Assembly: GCF_905171775.1 (NCBI RefSeq)
Contig: NC_053490.1
Location: forward strand, 522,345,022 to 522,409,021
Origin: Rana temporaria
Lineage: Eukaryota > Chordata > Amphibia > Anura > Ranidae
Direction: 5' to 3'
Length of the DNA stretch: 64,000 bases
The notes beneath the pieces were generated by a model, which was not told the origin of the DNA, searched no databases, and saw only the letters and a list, made by a program, of their open reading frames with translations. Shown here one piece after another: positions 38,786 to 49,708 of this stretch. Made by a program: the position numbers and the translations under genes. How positions within the stretch are numbered: position 1 is the stretch's first letter; every line of letters begins with the position of its first letter.

Positions 38786-40557
38786 TGTAGCGCCCCCTTA
38801 CTTTCAGTATGGGCACTACGCTAAAGTTAGTGGGGGAATGGGAGAGTTATTTTTGCTCCCATTCATAATTTGTTAAATTTTGGGCTGCTGTCATTCTTGA
38901 ACTGTCCTGTAGGTCAGTCTGCGCTCCAGGGATGCGATCCCATCCCTGGGCGACAGTTAGCGCTAGAGGGGTTCTGGCAGAGCCACTTTTCCCCAGCAGA
39001 CAATTAGAGGAATTTTCCCTCGCGGAGCATGCTGGGGGAGAGTATATCTGTGGCAGATGCCATTTTTCTTGGTCCTTCGCGGGTTCCTGGTTCCAGGTGC
39101 GGCACCCACCTTTAGGGTGTGCGTGTAAGCAGCTGTCAGTGATAGGGCAGGCTAGTGCTGCAAGAGCAAGTGGTAAAGTAATCATATGTGTTCATACTGC
39201 AGTCAAATTGTTATGTTTTTGTATGTATTTATGTTAACACTTCTGCCTCTATAGTGTCTCCAACACCATTTTGGAGGAGCCCTGTGTTCTGATAGGCCGC
39301 ACGAGATCTCGAGAGATTTGGGCGACCATTTTTGGGTGGTTTCTTTTTATAGTAAAGCTCAGGCTGGTTTTAGGCAGAACACGTGTGGATGTAGATAGGG
39401 ACAGAGACCCTGCTTGTGAGGGAGAGACAGGAGAAGCCAGGGAGAGTGTTCCGGCCTGTGAGGGATAGTTTAGGGGTCCTACGGAGTCCTGCAGTGGTAA
39501 CCTTGGTCGGATGAAAGACTCCCAGCTGCTACGGGTAATGTGTTTCCAGCCTCTTCCAATAAGCATTGTGAACTGGGGTATATAATATACCATTAAGTGG
39601 GTAGTGCCTGTGATACTCAGAAAGCCACATCGCTTAGAACAACAGTAATCTGTGCCTCCATGCCTGGAGAGGAATCATTTGCTGTTTGATTGTAAAGACT
39701 GTTACTACTACCGCCTCTCGGTAATAAACGTTACCTTGTTCAAAGAACTTTACGTGTGTCTCCCTCAGTGAATCGCCGCACCCCTCACCCCGCTTACATG
39801 CGCACATCGCGGGCCCCGTCGCTATGGCCTACCTGGCCTGGGGTCACGCACTACGCGGAGTTCCTGACTCTGGGCCCTCCTGTCCTGGAGTGACTGATGC
39901 TGACAAGGGGCCCCAGTGACTTACTGGGTCCCCCTTCTACTGAAGAAATCCCAGGCTGTGTGCCGCTCAATGGGGGATTGGCTTGAGGAGAACCCAGAGG
40001 CAGGTTGTCCAATAGGGCTTGAACGAACCATCAGGGATCTGGTGACCGGGACATTGACAGGTACACTTCAACTGTCACCCGGTGACCCTAATCTAATCTA
40101 CTGGGAGGATTCGCTCAATCCATTTAGCTCATCCAAGTATTAGGCCTGTGGCAGAGGCCCTTAGAGCCAGGTCTGTGGCAGAGGCCTGTTCCTCCCGGCA
40201 ACCTAAAGTGACACTTCGGCTGCCAGGCTCGTGGCAGGAGTCTTTCCGGGGGCACTTCACCCACTCTGGCTATAGTGGCGACGACTGTATCTACTACTAC
40301 TGAGAGCAGGATTGCTCTTTCTCATACCCAGGCCTGATACTGCAAAGTTCTCTATTGCTTCATCAACCTTTTCTCTCTACCTCATGTTGATGTTGGTCAT
40401 GTTGGGCCGAAAATAAAGCATTCAGAAAAACCTTTATTTGATGACTGGACATTCGCTCACTAATCTACTCATCAACTTCACCCCTAGACAAAGGTAAGAA
40501 GTAACTTAATACGCCGATCCCAAAACAACCAGCGGCTCCTGCGGGGGTAGCGCTACA
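38786..40557 (+). mobile_element. Long LTR-like element, TSD GTAA
   Basis: 1,772 bp starting TGTAGCGCCCCCTTAC and ending GGGGGTAGCGCTACA (TG...CA, with inverted TGTAGCGC ends), flanked by GTAA at 38782-38785 and 40558-40561. It contains a TATA-like GGGTATATAATATACC (near 39577) followed by AATAAA in GGTAATAAACG (near 39722), and a second AATAAA near 40411. It may be one unusually long solo LTR or an LTR with further insertions. No gag or pol sequence is visible. The family is uncertain, Gypsy-like by analogy. Confidence 0.6.
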
Positions 40558-40640
40558 GTAAGGTAGTAAGTAATTTTGCCATGGGGGTCCTGGATTCACT
40601 TCCCATTGAGCACACTATCAGCATACATTTTGTATATTAA

Positions 40641-41620
40641 CCACTTAAAGAGGATGTCCGCTCAAAAAAGAATATTAAAAGCCAGCAGCTACAAATACTG
40701 CAGCTGCTGACTTTTAATATTAGGACACTTACCTGTCCTGCAGTCCAGCGGCGTCCGCAGCAGAGGACGAGCGGTCGCTCGTCACCCTGCTGCTCCCCCC
40801 TCCATCCACGGTGAGGGAACCGGAAGTGAAGCGCTCCGGCTTCACTGCTCGGTTCCCTACGGTGCATGAGCGAGTCGCGCTGCGCCTGCCGATTGGCTCC
40901 CGCTGTGTGCTGGGAGCCGAGTGTTCCCAGCACACAACGGGGGACGGACGGGATGTCAGAAAAAAACCCGTCTTTTGCCCGTTTTGCCCGTGACGTGTGG
41001 CCAGAAGTGGGTGCAAATACCTGTCTTTAGACAGGTATCTGCACCCCCCTCCCCCCTGAAAGGTGTCAAATGTGACACCGGAGGGGGGAGGGTGCCGATC
41101 AGCGTGACTTCACTTTAGGGTGGAGATCCGCTTTAAGGACTGGAAGATTTTCCCCCTTAATGACCAGGCCATTTTTTTGCGATTTGGCACTGTCGCTTTA
41201 ACTGCTGATTGCGCGGTCGTGCGATATTGTACCCAACCAAAAACGTCCTTATTTTCCCACAAATAGAACTTTCTTTTGGTAGTATTTCATCACCTCTGCG
41301 GTTTTTATTTTTTTGCGCTATGAACAAATACATTTCGCCAATTTTGAATAAAACAACAATATTTTTTACCTTTTTTAATAAATATCCCCATTTTTTTTAA
41401 AAATAAATAAATTTCTTCATCAGTTTAAGCCAATATATATTCTTCTACATATTTTTGGTAAAAAATCGCAATAAGTGTATATTGATTGGTTTGCGCAAAA
41501 GTTATAGCATCTACAAACTTTGGGAAAGATTTATGCCATTTTTTTTTTTTAGTAATGGTGATGATCTGCGATTTTTAGCGGTACTGCAACATTGCGGCGG
41601 ACAGATCGGACAATTTTGAC
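40641..41620. mobile_element. TTAA element (CCACTTAAGGAC), split by a nested MITE, right end lost
   Basis: CCACTTAA at 40641-40648 continues as TTAAGGACTGGAAGATT at 41133 after the nested MITE. The family AT-rich block follows in reverse order (GATTTGGCACTGTCGC, CACAAATAGAACTTTC, AGTATTTCATCACCTCTGCG). It fades near 41620. Confidence 0.82.
40649..41132. mobile_element. piggyBac-type MITE, TSD TTAA, nested in a TTAA element
   Basis: 484 bp with ends AGAGGATGTCCGCTCAAAA / TAGGGTGGAGATCCGCT, flanked by TTAA at 40645-40648 and 41133-41136. It is nearly identical along its length to 29346-29823, so both moved fairly recently. The target TTAA lies in the terminal CCACTTAAGG of the host element. 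Confidence 0.93.
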
Positions 41621-41639
41621 ACAAACCGCACCTCCGTGT

Positions 41640-41870
41640 CTGAATGGGTACACAGAGCAGCGTCTCAGGTGCCCCCATAGCAAGCTGCTTGCTGTTGGTG
41701 CAATCGGCAGGAGGGAGGAGCCAGGAGCGCCAGCAAGGGACCCAAGAAGAGGAGGAACTGGACTGCTCTGTGCAAAGCTATTACACAGAGCAGGTAATTA
41801 TAACATGTTTTTTATTTTTAAACAAAGTAAAAAAAGACTTTAGTATCGCATTAAAGGCTGATCCATCCAC
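41640..41870. mobile_element. Fragment of the 37400-type TTAA element
   Basis: GGAGGAGCCAGGAGCGCCAG, a TGCAAAGC(T) segment, an ACAGAGCAGGTAATTATAAC segment and GTATCGCATTAAAGG follow the order of the right half of 37400-38401. Ends are not defined. Confidence 0.45.
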
Positions 41871-42100
41871 CCTACCTGGACATTTTTCCTGGAGATTGCT
41901 CAGACCTTCCCTAAGTATGCAGAATAGGACCTCCTGGCCTCCACCCACTAACTTCCAGAAGCTTCTACCAGCTTTTAGATCCAGAGAGAGGCACCAGAGA
42001 CCTGCTTCTGTAGAGCAATTCAGCCTGCCTTGAAGAAACCTCAACCTAATTATTCACCCAATTGTCATGAGTCATACCAAATTAAATGTACTTACACTTA

Positions 42101-42188
42101 TGCCGCGTACACACCATCACTTTATGTGATGAAAAAAAACGAAATTTTTTGTGAAGTAAAAAAACGACGTTTTTCAATCATCCCTTAC
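42101..42188. mobile_element. TGCCGCGTACACACC MITE, left-end fragment
   Basis: TTA followed by TGCCGCGTACACACCATCAC and TTTATGTGATGAAAA matches the start of the element at 46185. It breaks off where a CCACTT-family fragment begins (CGTTTATAGCGCAAAAAAT). Confidence 0.75.
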
Positions 42189-43329
42189 ACGGTTCCTGGT
42201 TGAATTGTCGTTTATAGCGCAAAAAATAAAAACCGCAGAGGTGTTCAAATAACGCCAAAAGAAAGATTTATTTGTGGGGAAAAAGTCAATTTTGTTTGGA
42301 TACAGCGTCGCACGACCGCGCAATTGTCAGTTAAAACTATGCAGTGCCGTATCGCAAAACATGGCCTGATTATTAACCGCTTCCATACCGGGCACTTACG
42401 CACCTTCCTGCCCAAGCCAATTTTCAGCTTTCAGCACTGTCGCAATTTGAATGACAATTGCGCGGTCGTGCTACACTGTACCCAAACAATTTTTTTATCA
42501 TTTTGTTCCCACAAATAGAGCTTTCTTTTGGTGGTATTTGATCATCTCTGCGGTTTTTATTTTTTGCGCTATAAACAAAAGAAGAGCGACAATTTAAAAA
42601 AAAAAAACACAATATTTTTTACTTTTTTATTTAATAAATATCACAATTTTTTTTAAAAAAAAAAAATTTTCCCTCAGTTTAGGCCGATACGTATTCTTCT
42701 ACATATTTTTGGTAAAAAAAAAATCGCAATAATCATATATTGATTGGTTTGCGCAAAAGTTATAGCGTCTACAAAATAGGTGATAGATTTATGGCATTTT
42801 TATTTTATTATTTTTTTTACTAGTATTGGCGGCAATTTGCGATTTTTTTACTGTCACCGTGACATTGCGGCGAACACATCGGACACTTTTGACACGTTTT
42901 TGGGACCATTCACATTTATACAGCGATTAATGCTATAAATATGCATTGATTACTGTGTAAATGTGACTGGCAGGGAAGGGGTTAACCACTAGGGGGCGTT
43001 GAAGGGGTTACTATGTTCCCTAAGATGTGTTATAACTGTAGGGGGAAGGGGACTCTCAAGGGGAGGAGACCGATGTGTGTTCCTCTGTACTGGGAACACA
43101 CATTGGTCTCCTCACCGCTGACAGGAGGTGGATCTGTGTGTTTACACACACAGATCCACACTCCTGCCGTGATTACCGACAATCGCGGGCACCCGGCGGC
43201 AATCGCGGCCGCCGGACACCCGCGCCGGGTCACGAGCGTCGCCGCGCGCGCCCTAGATCGCCGGGAACGCAGGACGTCATATGACGTCCACCCGGATCGA
43301 GGAGGGGTTCCTGCCGCCGTCATTTCACA
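42189..43329. mobile_element. CCACTT-family fragments in head-to-tail arrangement
   Basis: 42189-42372 is the right-hand part of one copy. After TTAA (42373-42376) a second copy in reverse style begins CCGCTTCCATACCGGGCAC and runs through the AT-rich block (CACAAATAGAGCTTTC, CAGTTTAGGCCGATACG) and CCACTAGGGGGCGTTGAAG to CGAGGAGGGGTTCCTGCC, where it is cut near 43329. It is closest to the complete copy at 46692-47558. Confidence 0.8.
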
Positions 43330-43714
43330 ATTTTTATTTAAATAACACATGTTGCACTTACCTCCACTGTGCAGTTCGTTTTGCACAGAGTGGCCCCGAT
43401 CCACGTCTTCTGGGGTCTCTCGTCGGCTATCTCTGGTCCTCCCCGCAAGAACTCCACACATTCATGCAAGTTCCCCCGCATTGTGTGGAGTCGTTTCGGG
43501 CTCGCTCCCGTGATACAGCGAGCGGCATAGCCGCTCACTGTATCACTCGGCCCCGCCCCTCGGCGTGCCGCGTTATTGGATGTGATTGACAGCAGCGCCA
43601 GCCAATGGCTGTGCTGCTTTCAATCCATTCGCTCTAGCCAATCAATGGCCAGGCTGAGCGGCGAAGAGGATGTCGGGGCATTAAGGTGAAAAAACTTTTA
43701 CCTTTACAACCCCT
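43330..43714. mobile_element. 37400-type TTAA element, reverse orientation, one end lost
   Basis: CACTTACCTCCACTGTGCAG..., CGAGCGGCATAGCCGCTCAC and AGCCAATGGCTGTGCTGC lead to TTTTACCTTTACAACCCCT, followed by TTAA at 43715-43718. This is the reverse complement of 37400-38401. The other terminus is missing at the junction near 43330. Confidence 0.75.
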
Positions 43715-43735
43715 TTAATGCATCCTATACATTAG

Positions 43736-44290
43736 AGCGGGGGTTCACCCTAAAACAACAATAGAACGTTACATCCAGCATACTGCTGACATCTACAGTA
43801 TGCTGGATTTTTTTTTTGTACCGCTGTACTTACGGTCTTATGGTATTTTTCACAGAGCTTCCGGGTTCTCGCTTCCCCGGGGAGTAGGCATTCCTTAGAT
43901 GCTTGACGTTCGGGTAAAACGCATCATCGCCTTCCGAAAATATCCGAGGGGGACTCGGCACTTTACGGCGCCTGCGCAGTCAGCTTAACACGGCAGGCGC
44001 AGGTGCCGTATAGCGCCGTAAAGAGCTGAGTCCCCGTCGGATATTTTCGGAAGGTGATTACGCGCTTTACCCGCACGTCAATCGTCTCCTGGGAGGATCA
44101 ACACTCACTCCCAGGAGACATTGCGCAGAGCTCCCCGTCGGGGAAAAAGAGCGACACACCCACTCCCCGCAAGGAAGAAGACCCGGAAGTGCGGCTTAAT
44201 ACAGGTAAGTGTACACATAAAAAAAAAATGACAACGCTACTATCCTTTATTAAGGCTGGAGATAGTTAATTTTGAGGGTGAACCTCCGCT
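43736..44290. mobile_element. Palindromic (foldback) TTAA MITE, copy D
   Basis: 555 bp with ends AGCGGGGGTTCACCCTAAAA / GAGGGTGAACCTCCGCT, flanked by a decayed TTAG (43732-43735) and TTAA (44291-44294). The arms share CCTTCCGAAAATATCCGA / TCGGATATTTTCGGAAGG. The centre near 43988 is CAGTCAGCTTAACACGGC. Confidence 0.9.
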
Positions 44291-44294
44291 TTAA

Positions 44295-44610
44295 GGTGTA
44301 AAAACTTCTGTCACTCTCACCTAAGCCTGTTCGTTCCCACGCCGGAGACACACACACCCTCTCTGGCCGGGGTCTCGGCTCTTGATTGGATAGATTGATA
44401 GCAGCGCAGCCATTGGCTCCCGCTGCTGTCAATCGAATCCAATGATGCGGGGGAGGCGGGGCTGAGTCCGGCATTCTGTGTCTATGGACGCATATTTGTG
44501 TACAGTGTCGCACGACCGCGCAATTGACAGTTAAAGCAACGCAGTGCAGTATCGCAAAAAAAATGGCGTGGTCATAAATCCTTCCGGGGGGGGGGCGCTG
44601 AAGAGGTTAA
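44295..44610. mobile_element. Fragments of 37400-type and CCACTT-type TTAA elements
   Basis: GCAGCGCAGCCATTGGCTCC, the CGCTGCTGTCAATC block and GGAGGCGGGGCTGAG belong to the 37400 family. From 44500, GTGTCGCACGACCGCGCAAT to GCTGAAGAGGTTAAA is the right end of a CCACTT-family copy with an imperfect terminus. Confidence 0.65.
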
Positions 44611-44964
44611 ATACAAAAAGCAAAAGTTAACCTGAACAAAAAAATACCAAAAAAACAGAGGAGATTGTGAATGCAAATGGTAAATGTCTCAAAATTGCTA
44701 ACAAAACAGCAATGTAATGGCTCTAAATCCCTGCAAATCTCTGTAATTTTCCCTGTTATAATCAAGTGAACTCCCACTAACACAGACGCATAGAGAATCA
44801 AATAAAATATGTGTGTAGTGCAGTAACGGGATAAGAGGATGTAGCTGTGGGATAGTAGTTTGGCATTTATATTGCTCAGTTATTGTGGGGTGGCTGTAGG
44901 GAATACGGTTGTAATGTGTTTATATCAGGAGCTGGGGAGTAAAATGTTTCTTTTCACGCACAAG
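44611..44964. other. No gene recognised
   Basis: An AT-rich stretch before the LINE. Nothing classifiable was seen. Confidence 0.4.
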
Positions 44965-45717
44965 TGTCACCTTGTGTCACCAATATAAATGATATTGGGT
45001 CTGAGATCAAAAGTAACATTTCAGTCTTTGCAGATAACACCAAGCTATGCAGTGGAATAACGTCCTTACAGGATGTCTCCAATTTACAAGCCGACCTCAA
45101 TGCTCTGTCTAATTGGGCGACTAAGTGGCAGATGAGGTTTTATGTAGATAAATGTAAAGTTATGCACTTGGGGGCTAAGAATATGCATTATACATACTAG
45201 GGGGAGTACAACTGGGGGGGATCTGTAATGGAGAAGGATCTGGGAGTTTTAGTTGATCATAAGCTCAATAATGGCATGCAATGCCAAGCTGCGGTTTCCA
45301 AAGCGAGCAAAGTCCTTTCTTCTATTAGGAGAGGGATGGACTCCAGAGAGAAAGATATCATCAGTACAAATCATTGGTGAGACCTCATCTGGAATATGCA
45401 GTTCAGTTTTGGGCCCCAGTTCTCAAAAAGGATATCGGGGAACTGGAGAAAGTGCAGAGAAGGGCAACCAAACTGATAAGAGGCATGGAGGAGCTCAGCT
45501 ATGGAGGAAAGATTAGAGGAACTGAATTTATTCTCTCTTGAGAAGAGGAGAATAAGGGGGGATATGATCAACATGTACAAATATATAAGAGGTCCATACA
45601 GTGAACTTGGTGTTGAGTTATTCACTTTACGGTCAACACTGAGGACAAGGGGGCACTCTTTACGTCTAGAGGAAAAGAGATTTCACCTCCAAATACGGAA
45701 AGATTTCTTCACAGTAA

Positions 45718-46181
45718 GGCCTCGTACACACGACCGAAACATGTCTGCTGAAACTGGTCCGTGGACCAGTTTCCGCGGACATGTACGACCGTGTGTACGG
45801 CCTAGCGGACCGGATTCCTGGGCTAGCGGGCAGGTTTCCAGCAGACAAATGTTTCTTAGCATGCTAAGAAACATGTCCGCTGGAAGCCTGTCCGTCGGAC
45901 ATGTCCGATGGTTAGTACGACTCATCGGACATGTCCGCTGGGCCGAAATCCCGCGGATGCGTCGAAGTGATTCGACGCATGCGTGGAAGCATTGAACTTC
46001 CTGGGTCGCGCACGTCGCCGCGTCATTGTCGTCACCGCGGCGTCACCGTGTATTCTGTCTGCGGGGAATTTGGTCTGATGGTGTGTACACACATCAGACC
46101 AAAATCTGCCAGCAGACATGTCCGATGAAAACGGTCCGCGGACCGTTTTCATCAGGCATGTCTGCTCGTCTGTACAAGGCC
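45718..46181. mobile_element. Harbinger-type MITE (GGCCTCGTACACAC), TSD TAA, in the LINE
   Basis: 464 bp with ends GGCCTCGTACACACGACCG / ...CTGTACAAGGCC, flanked by TAA at 45715-45717 and 46182-46184. Same family as 1938-2375. It interrupts the LINE within FFTV/KMWN, where the uninterrupted frame reads CACAGTAAGAGCTGTG. Confidence 0.93.
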
Positions 46182-46184
46182 TAA

Positions 46185-46621
46185 TGCCCCGTACACACCA
46201 TCACTTTATGTGATGAAAAAAAACGACACTTTCTGTGAAGTAAAAAATGACGTTTTTGAAACTTCAATTTTCAAAGACGAAGTTGCATACACACCATCGT
46301 TTTCTCACAATGATCTTGCAAAGTGAGGTTACGTTCCACCACGTTTTACCATTGAAGCTTGCTTCATAAGTAGCTTCTGGGCATGCGTGGATGAAAAAAC
46401 GTCTTAGAAAACGACGTTTTTTGCTACACACGGTCAATTTCTGTGAAGTAAAAAGTGCACTTTTGAAAAACGACACATAAAATTGAAGCATGCTTCAATT
46501 TTTTTTGGTCGTTTTTTACAAGACATAAAACGACGTTTTCCCCCACACACAGTCAATTAAAGTGACGTTTTTAAAAACGTCATTTTTTTTCATCACATAA
46601 AGTGATGGTGTGTACGCGGCA
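46185..46621. mobile_element. Harbinger-type MITE (TGCCCCGTACACACC), TSD TAA, directly abutting the previous one
   Basis: 437 bp with ends TGCCCCGTACACACCATCAC / GTGATGGTGTGTACGCGGCA, extended by TTTATGTGATGAAAAAAA and its inverse. Flanked by TAA at 46182-46184 (shared with the first MITE) and 46622-46624. After it the LINE resumes with GAGCTGTGAAAATGTGG. Confidence 0.93.
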
Positions 46622-46691
46622 TAAGAGCTGTGAAAATGTGGAACAGACTCCCTCCAGACGTGGTTCTGGCCAGCTCAGTAGATTTATTTAA

Positions 46692-47558
46692 CCCCTTCCA
46701 TACAGGGCATTTTCACCCCCTTCCTGCCCAGACCAATTTTTAGTTTTCAGCGCTGTTGCACTTTGAATGACAATTGCGTGGTCATGCAACACTGTACCCA
46801 AACTAAATCCTTATGTTTTTTTCCCCCCACAAATAGAGCTTTCGTTTGGTGGTATTTGATCATCTCTGTGGTTTTTAATTTTTGCGCTATAAACAAAAGA
46901 AGAGCGACAATTTAAAAAAAAAACACAATATTTTTTACTTTTTTATTTAATAAATATCTCAATTTTTAAAAAAAAAAAACATTTTTTTTCCTCAGTTTAG
47001 GCCGATACGTATTCTTCTACATATTTTTGGTAAAAAAAAAATCGCAATAATCGTATATTGATTGGTTTGCGCAAAAGTTATAGCGTCTACAAAATAGGTG
47101 ATAGATTTATGGCATTTTTATTTTATTAATTTTTTTACTAGTATTGGCGGCGATTTGCGTTTTTTTTAACTGTGACCGTGACATTGCGGCGAACACATCG
47201 GACACTTTTGACACGTTTTTGGGACCATTCACATTTATACAGCGATTAATGCTATAAATATGCATTGATTACTGTGTAAATGTGACTGTCAGGGAAGGGG
47301 TTAACCACTAGGGGGCGTTGAAGGGGTTAATATGTTCCCTAAGGTGTGTTGCTCTGTACTGGGAACACACATTGGTCTCCTCACCGCTGACAGGAGGTGG
47401 ACAAGTGTGTTTACACACCCAGATCCACACTCCTGCAGTGATTACCGACAATCGCCGCGCCCTAGATCGCCGGGAATACAGGACGTCATATGACATCCAC
47501 CAGGATCTGCGAGGGGTTCCTGCCGCTGTCATTTCACAATGACGCGGTATGGAAGTGG
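46692..47558. mobile_element. CCCCTTCCATAC-type TTAA MITE inserted in the LINE
   Basis: 867 bp with ends CCCCTTCCATACAGGGCA / GACGCGGTATGGAAGTGG and TTAA at 46688-46691 and 47559-47562. The LINE reading continues across it (GTAGATTTATTTAAGAAAGG with a single TTAA), which proves the 4-bp TTAA duplication for this family. Closest relative is 42377-43329. Confidence 0.94.
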
Positions 47559-47849
47559 TTAAGAAAGGTCTGGATTCTTTCCTAAATGTACATAATATAA
47601 CTGGGTACTAACATTTATAGGTAAAGTTGATCCGGGGAAAATCCAATTGCCTCTCGGGGGATCAGGTAGGATTTTTTTCCCCTGCTGTAGCAAATTGGAT
47701 CATGCTCTGCTGTTTTTTTTGCCTTCCACTGGATCAACTGTGGGTGTGGAGTTGGGTATATGGGATTGTATGTTATTATTATTATTTGATTTTTTACTTA
47801 TTTTTATGGTTGAACTGGATGGACTTGTGTCTTTTTTCAACCTGACTAA

Positions 47850-48248
47850 GGCCCCTTTCAAACATGCAGACTGTATGTCCGCTTTTCATCCATCCGTTTG
47901 CGGATATAAAAGGGCCATACATTGGTCCCTATGAGATTGCGGGTGTCAGCGGATGAACATTCGCTGACACCCAAACTCGTCTGCCTCCGCAATGATCCGA
48001 TTCTGCAGACGGAAGAAAACCCTATTTTTCCTTTCCGTCTGCGGATCGGATGGGATGAACACGCACATACGGTCCGTGTTCATCCGATCCCCCTATAGGG
48101 TGGAGAAAAGACAGGGTGGTCCCTGCACAGTGTGTGGGGACCGCCCTGTCATCCGTCGGCTCAGCGGGGATCCACGGTGCGATCCCCGCTAAACATGCGG
48201 AGCATACGGAGGCGGATCATTACTGATCCGCCCCGTGTGAAAGGGGAC
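47850..48248. mobile_element. Harbinger-type MITE (GGCCCCTTTCA), TSD TAA, in the LINE 3' UTR
   Basis: 399 bp with ends GGCCCCTTTCAAACATG / CCGTGTGAAAGGGGAC, flanked by TAA at 47847-47849 and 48249-48251. Removing it restores CAACCTGACTAACTATATAAC of the LINE. The interior carries inverted CGGATCGGATGGGATGAAC and GTTCATCCGATCC blocks. Confidence 0.93.
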
Positions 48249-48419
48249 TAACTATATAACTATGTAACTTTGTAACCTTACCTTACTTTGGAGAGTTTCC
48301 CTCACTTCCCGTTGTGTCTACAAACAGGACAGGAATATCTCCAATGGGGCAAAACTTGTATCCCCCAGCCCCCCGCGCCCCCTATTAAGGTTTGGAAAAA
48401 TCTCAGTTAAATAGAATGC

Positions 48420-49050
48420 AATATTTAGGATGTCCCCCCCCCCCTTAATGACCAGGCAATTTTTTACGTTACGGCACTGCAACACTTTAACTGACAATTG
48501 CACAATCGTGCGATGTTGTACCCAATCAAAATGTACGTGTTTTTTTCCCCCACAAATAGAGGTTTCTTTTGGTGGTATTTGATCACCTCTGCGGTTTTTA
48601 TTTTTTCGCTATAAACAAAAAAAGAGCGACAAATTTGAAAAAAAAGCAATATTTTTTACTTTTTGCTATAATAAATATCCCCCAAAAATATATAAAAAAA
48701 AATTCTTCCTCAGTTTAGGCCGATACGTATTCTTCTACCTATTGCTTGGTTTGCTCAAAAGTTATAGCCTCAAAATAGGTAATAGATTTATGGCATTTTT
48801 TTACTATTATCTTTCTACTTGTAATGGCGGCGATCTGCGGCATTGCGGCGGACAGATCGGACACCTGACATTTTTGACACTTTTTTGGGAACCAGTGACT
48901 TAATAACAGCGATCAGTGCTAAAAAAAAAACGCACTGACATTGTACTAATGACACTGGCAGGGAAGGGGTTAACATCAGGGTCGATCAAGGGGTTAAATG
49001 TGTTCCCTGCAGGTGTGTTCTAACTGTATGGAGGATGGGCTTCCTGGGGG
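48420..49050. mobile_element. CCACTT-family TTAA element, ends lost
   Basis: Begins near a C run with TTAATGACCAGGCAATTTTT, then the AT-rich block (CACAAATAGAGGTTTC, ATTTGATCACCTCTGCGG, CAGTTTAGGCCGATACG) and the 3' part TTAACATCAGGGTCGATC and GTGTTCCCTGCAGG. Neither terminal repeat is preserved. Confidence 0.75.
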
Positions 49051-49221
49051 AAACACACAAATCTGTCATATGGGGCAACAAGAGACATTTTATACAAATA
49101 AAAAAAACATTGTTCACACCTAAATCCTTGTGGCCTATTGGAATACCATTAGACAACCCAATAGCTCAATGATCACAAAATACAGCGAGAGGTCCCTATC
49201 CTCATACGGAAGTGTTCTTAA

Positions 49222-49704
49222 AGGGGTTGTAAAGGTAAAAAAAAAAATCCCTAAATAGCTTCCTTTACCTTAGTGCAGTCCTCCTTCACTTACCTCATCC
49301 TTCCATTTTGCTTTTAAATGTCCTTATTTCTTCTGAGAAATCCTCACTTCCTGTTCTTCTGTCTGTAACTGCACACAGTAATGCGAGGCTTTCTCCCTGG
49401 TGTGGAGAAAGCCTCTTGAGGGGGGAGGGGGCGAGCAGGAGTGTCAGGACGCCCACTAACACACAGCTCCTTTCTCTATCTGCAAAGTAGAGAGCGTCCT
49501 GACTCTCCTGCTCGCTCCCTGCCCCCTCAAGAGGCTTTCCCCATACCAGGGAGAAAGCCTTGCATTACTGTGTGTAGTTACAGACAGAAGAACAGGAAGT
49601 GAGGATTTCTAAGAAGAAATAAGGACATTTAAAAGCAAAATGGAAGGATGAGGAAGCTATTTTAGGAAAAAAAATTGTATCTTTACAACTACTTTACAAC
49701 CCCT
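49222..49704. mobile_element. Palindromic TTAA MITE (AGGGGTTGTAAAGG), stand-alone copy
   Basis: Ends AGGGGTTGTAAAGGTAAAAA / TTTACAACCCCT, flanked by TTAA at 49218-49221 and 49705-49708. Its arms match those of 31424-31927 (GAGGCTTTCTCCCTGGTG and inverse). A short duplicated TTTACAACTAC lies near the right end. It shows that the core of the 2-kb palindrome exists independently. Confidence 0.92.
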
Positions 49705-49708
49705 TTAA

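Larger units (their letters stand above)
44965..48278 (+). mobile_element. CR1-superfamily LINE, 3' part, 5' truncated, broken by four insertions
   Basis: Remains of a reverse-transcriptase ORF2. The palm motif appears as VFADNTKL (normally FADDTKL), followed by NLQADLNALSNWATKWQM and KCKVMHLG. Later blocks are KDLGVLVDHKL, RPHLEYAVQFWAPVLKKDI, KVQRRATKLIRGM, RGDMINMYKYIRG, TRGHSLRLEEKRFHLQIR, KMWNRLPPDVV and VDLFKKGLDSFL, in several frames with stops. The 3' untranslated part includes CTGGATGGACTTGTGTC and CAACCTGACTAACTAT. It ends in imperfect 8-mers of TAACTATG, as in CR1-type LINEs. Net LINE length is about 1.1 kb. L2 or Rex1 relatives are possible alternatives. Confidence 0.88.

Noticed and set aside
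43030..43589. Frames of 100-140 codons in a GC-rich region
   Set aside because: They lie across the GC-rich part of a TTAA element and its junction with another, and similar frames occur in other copies of the same repeat.
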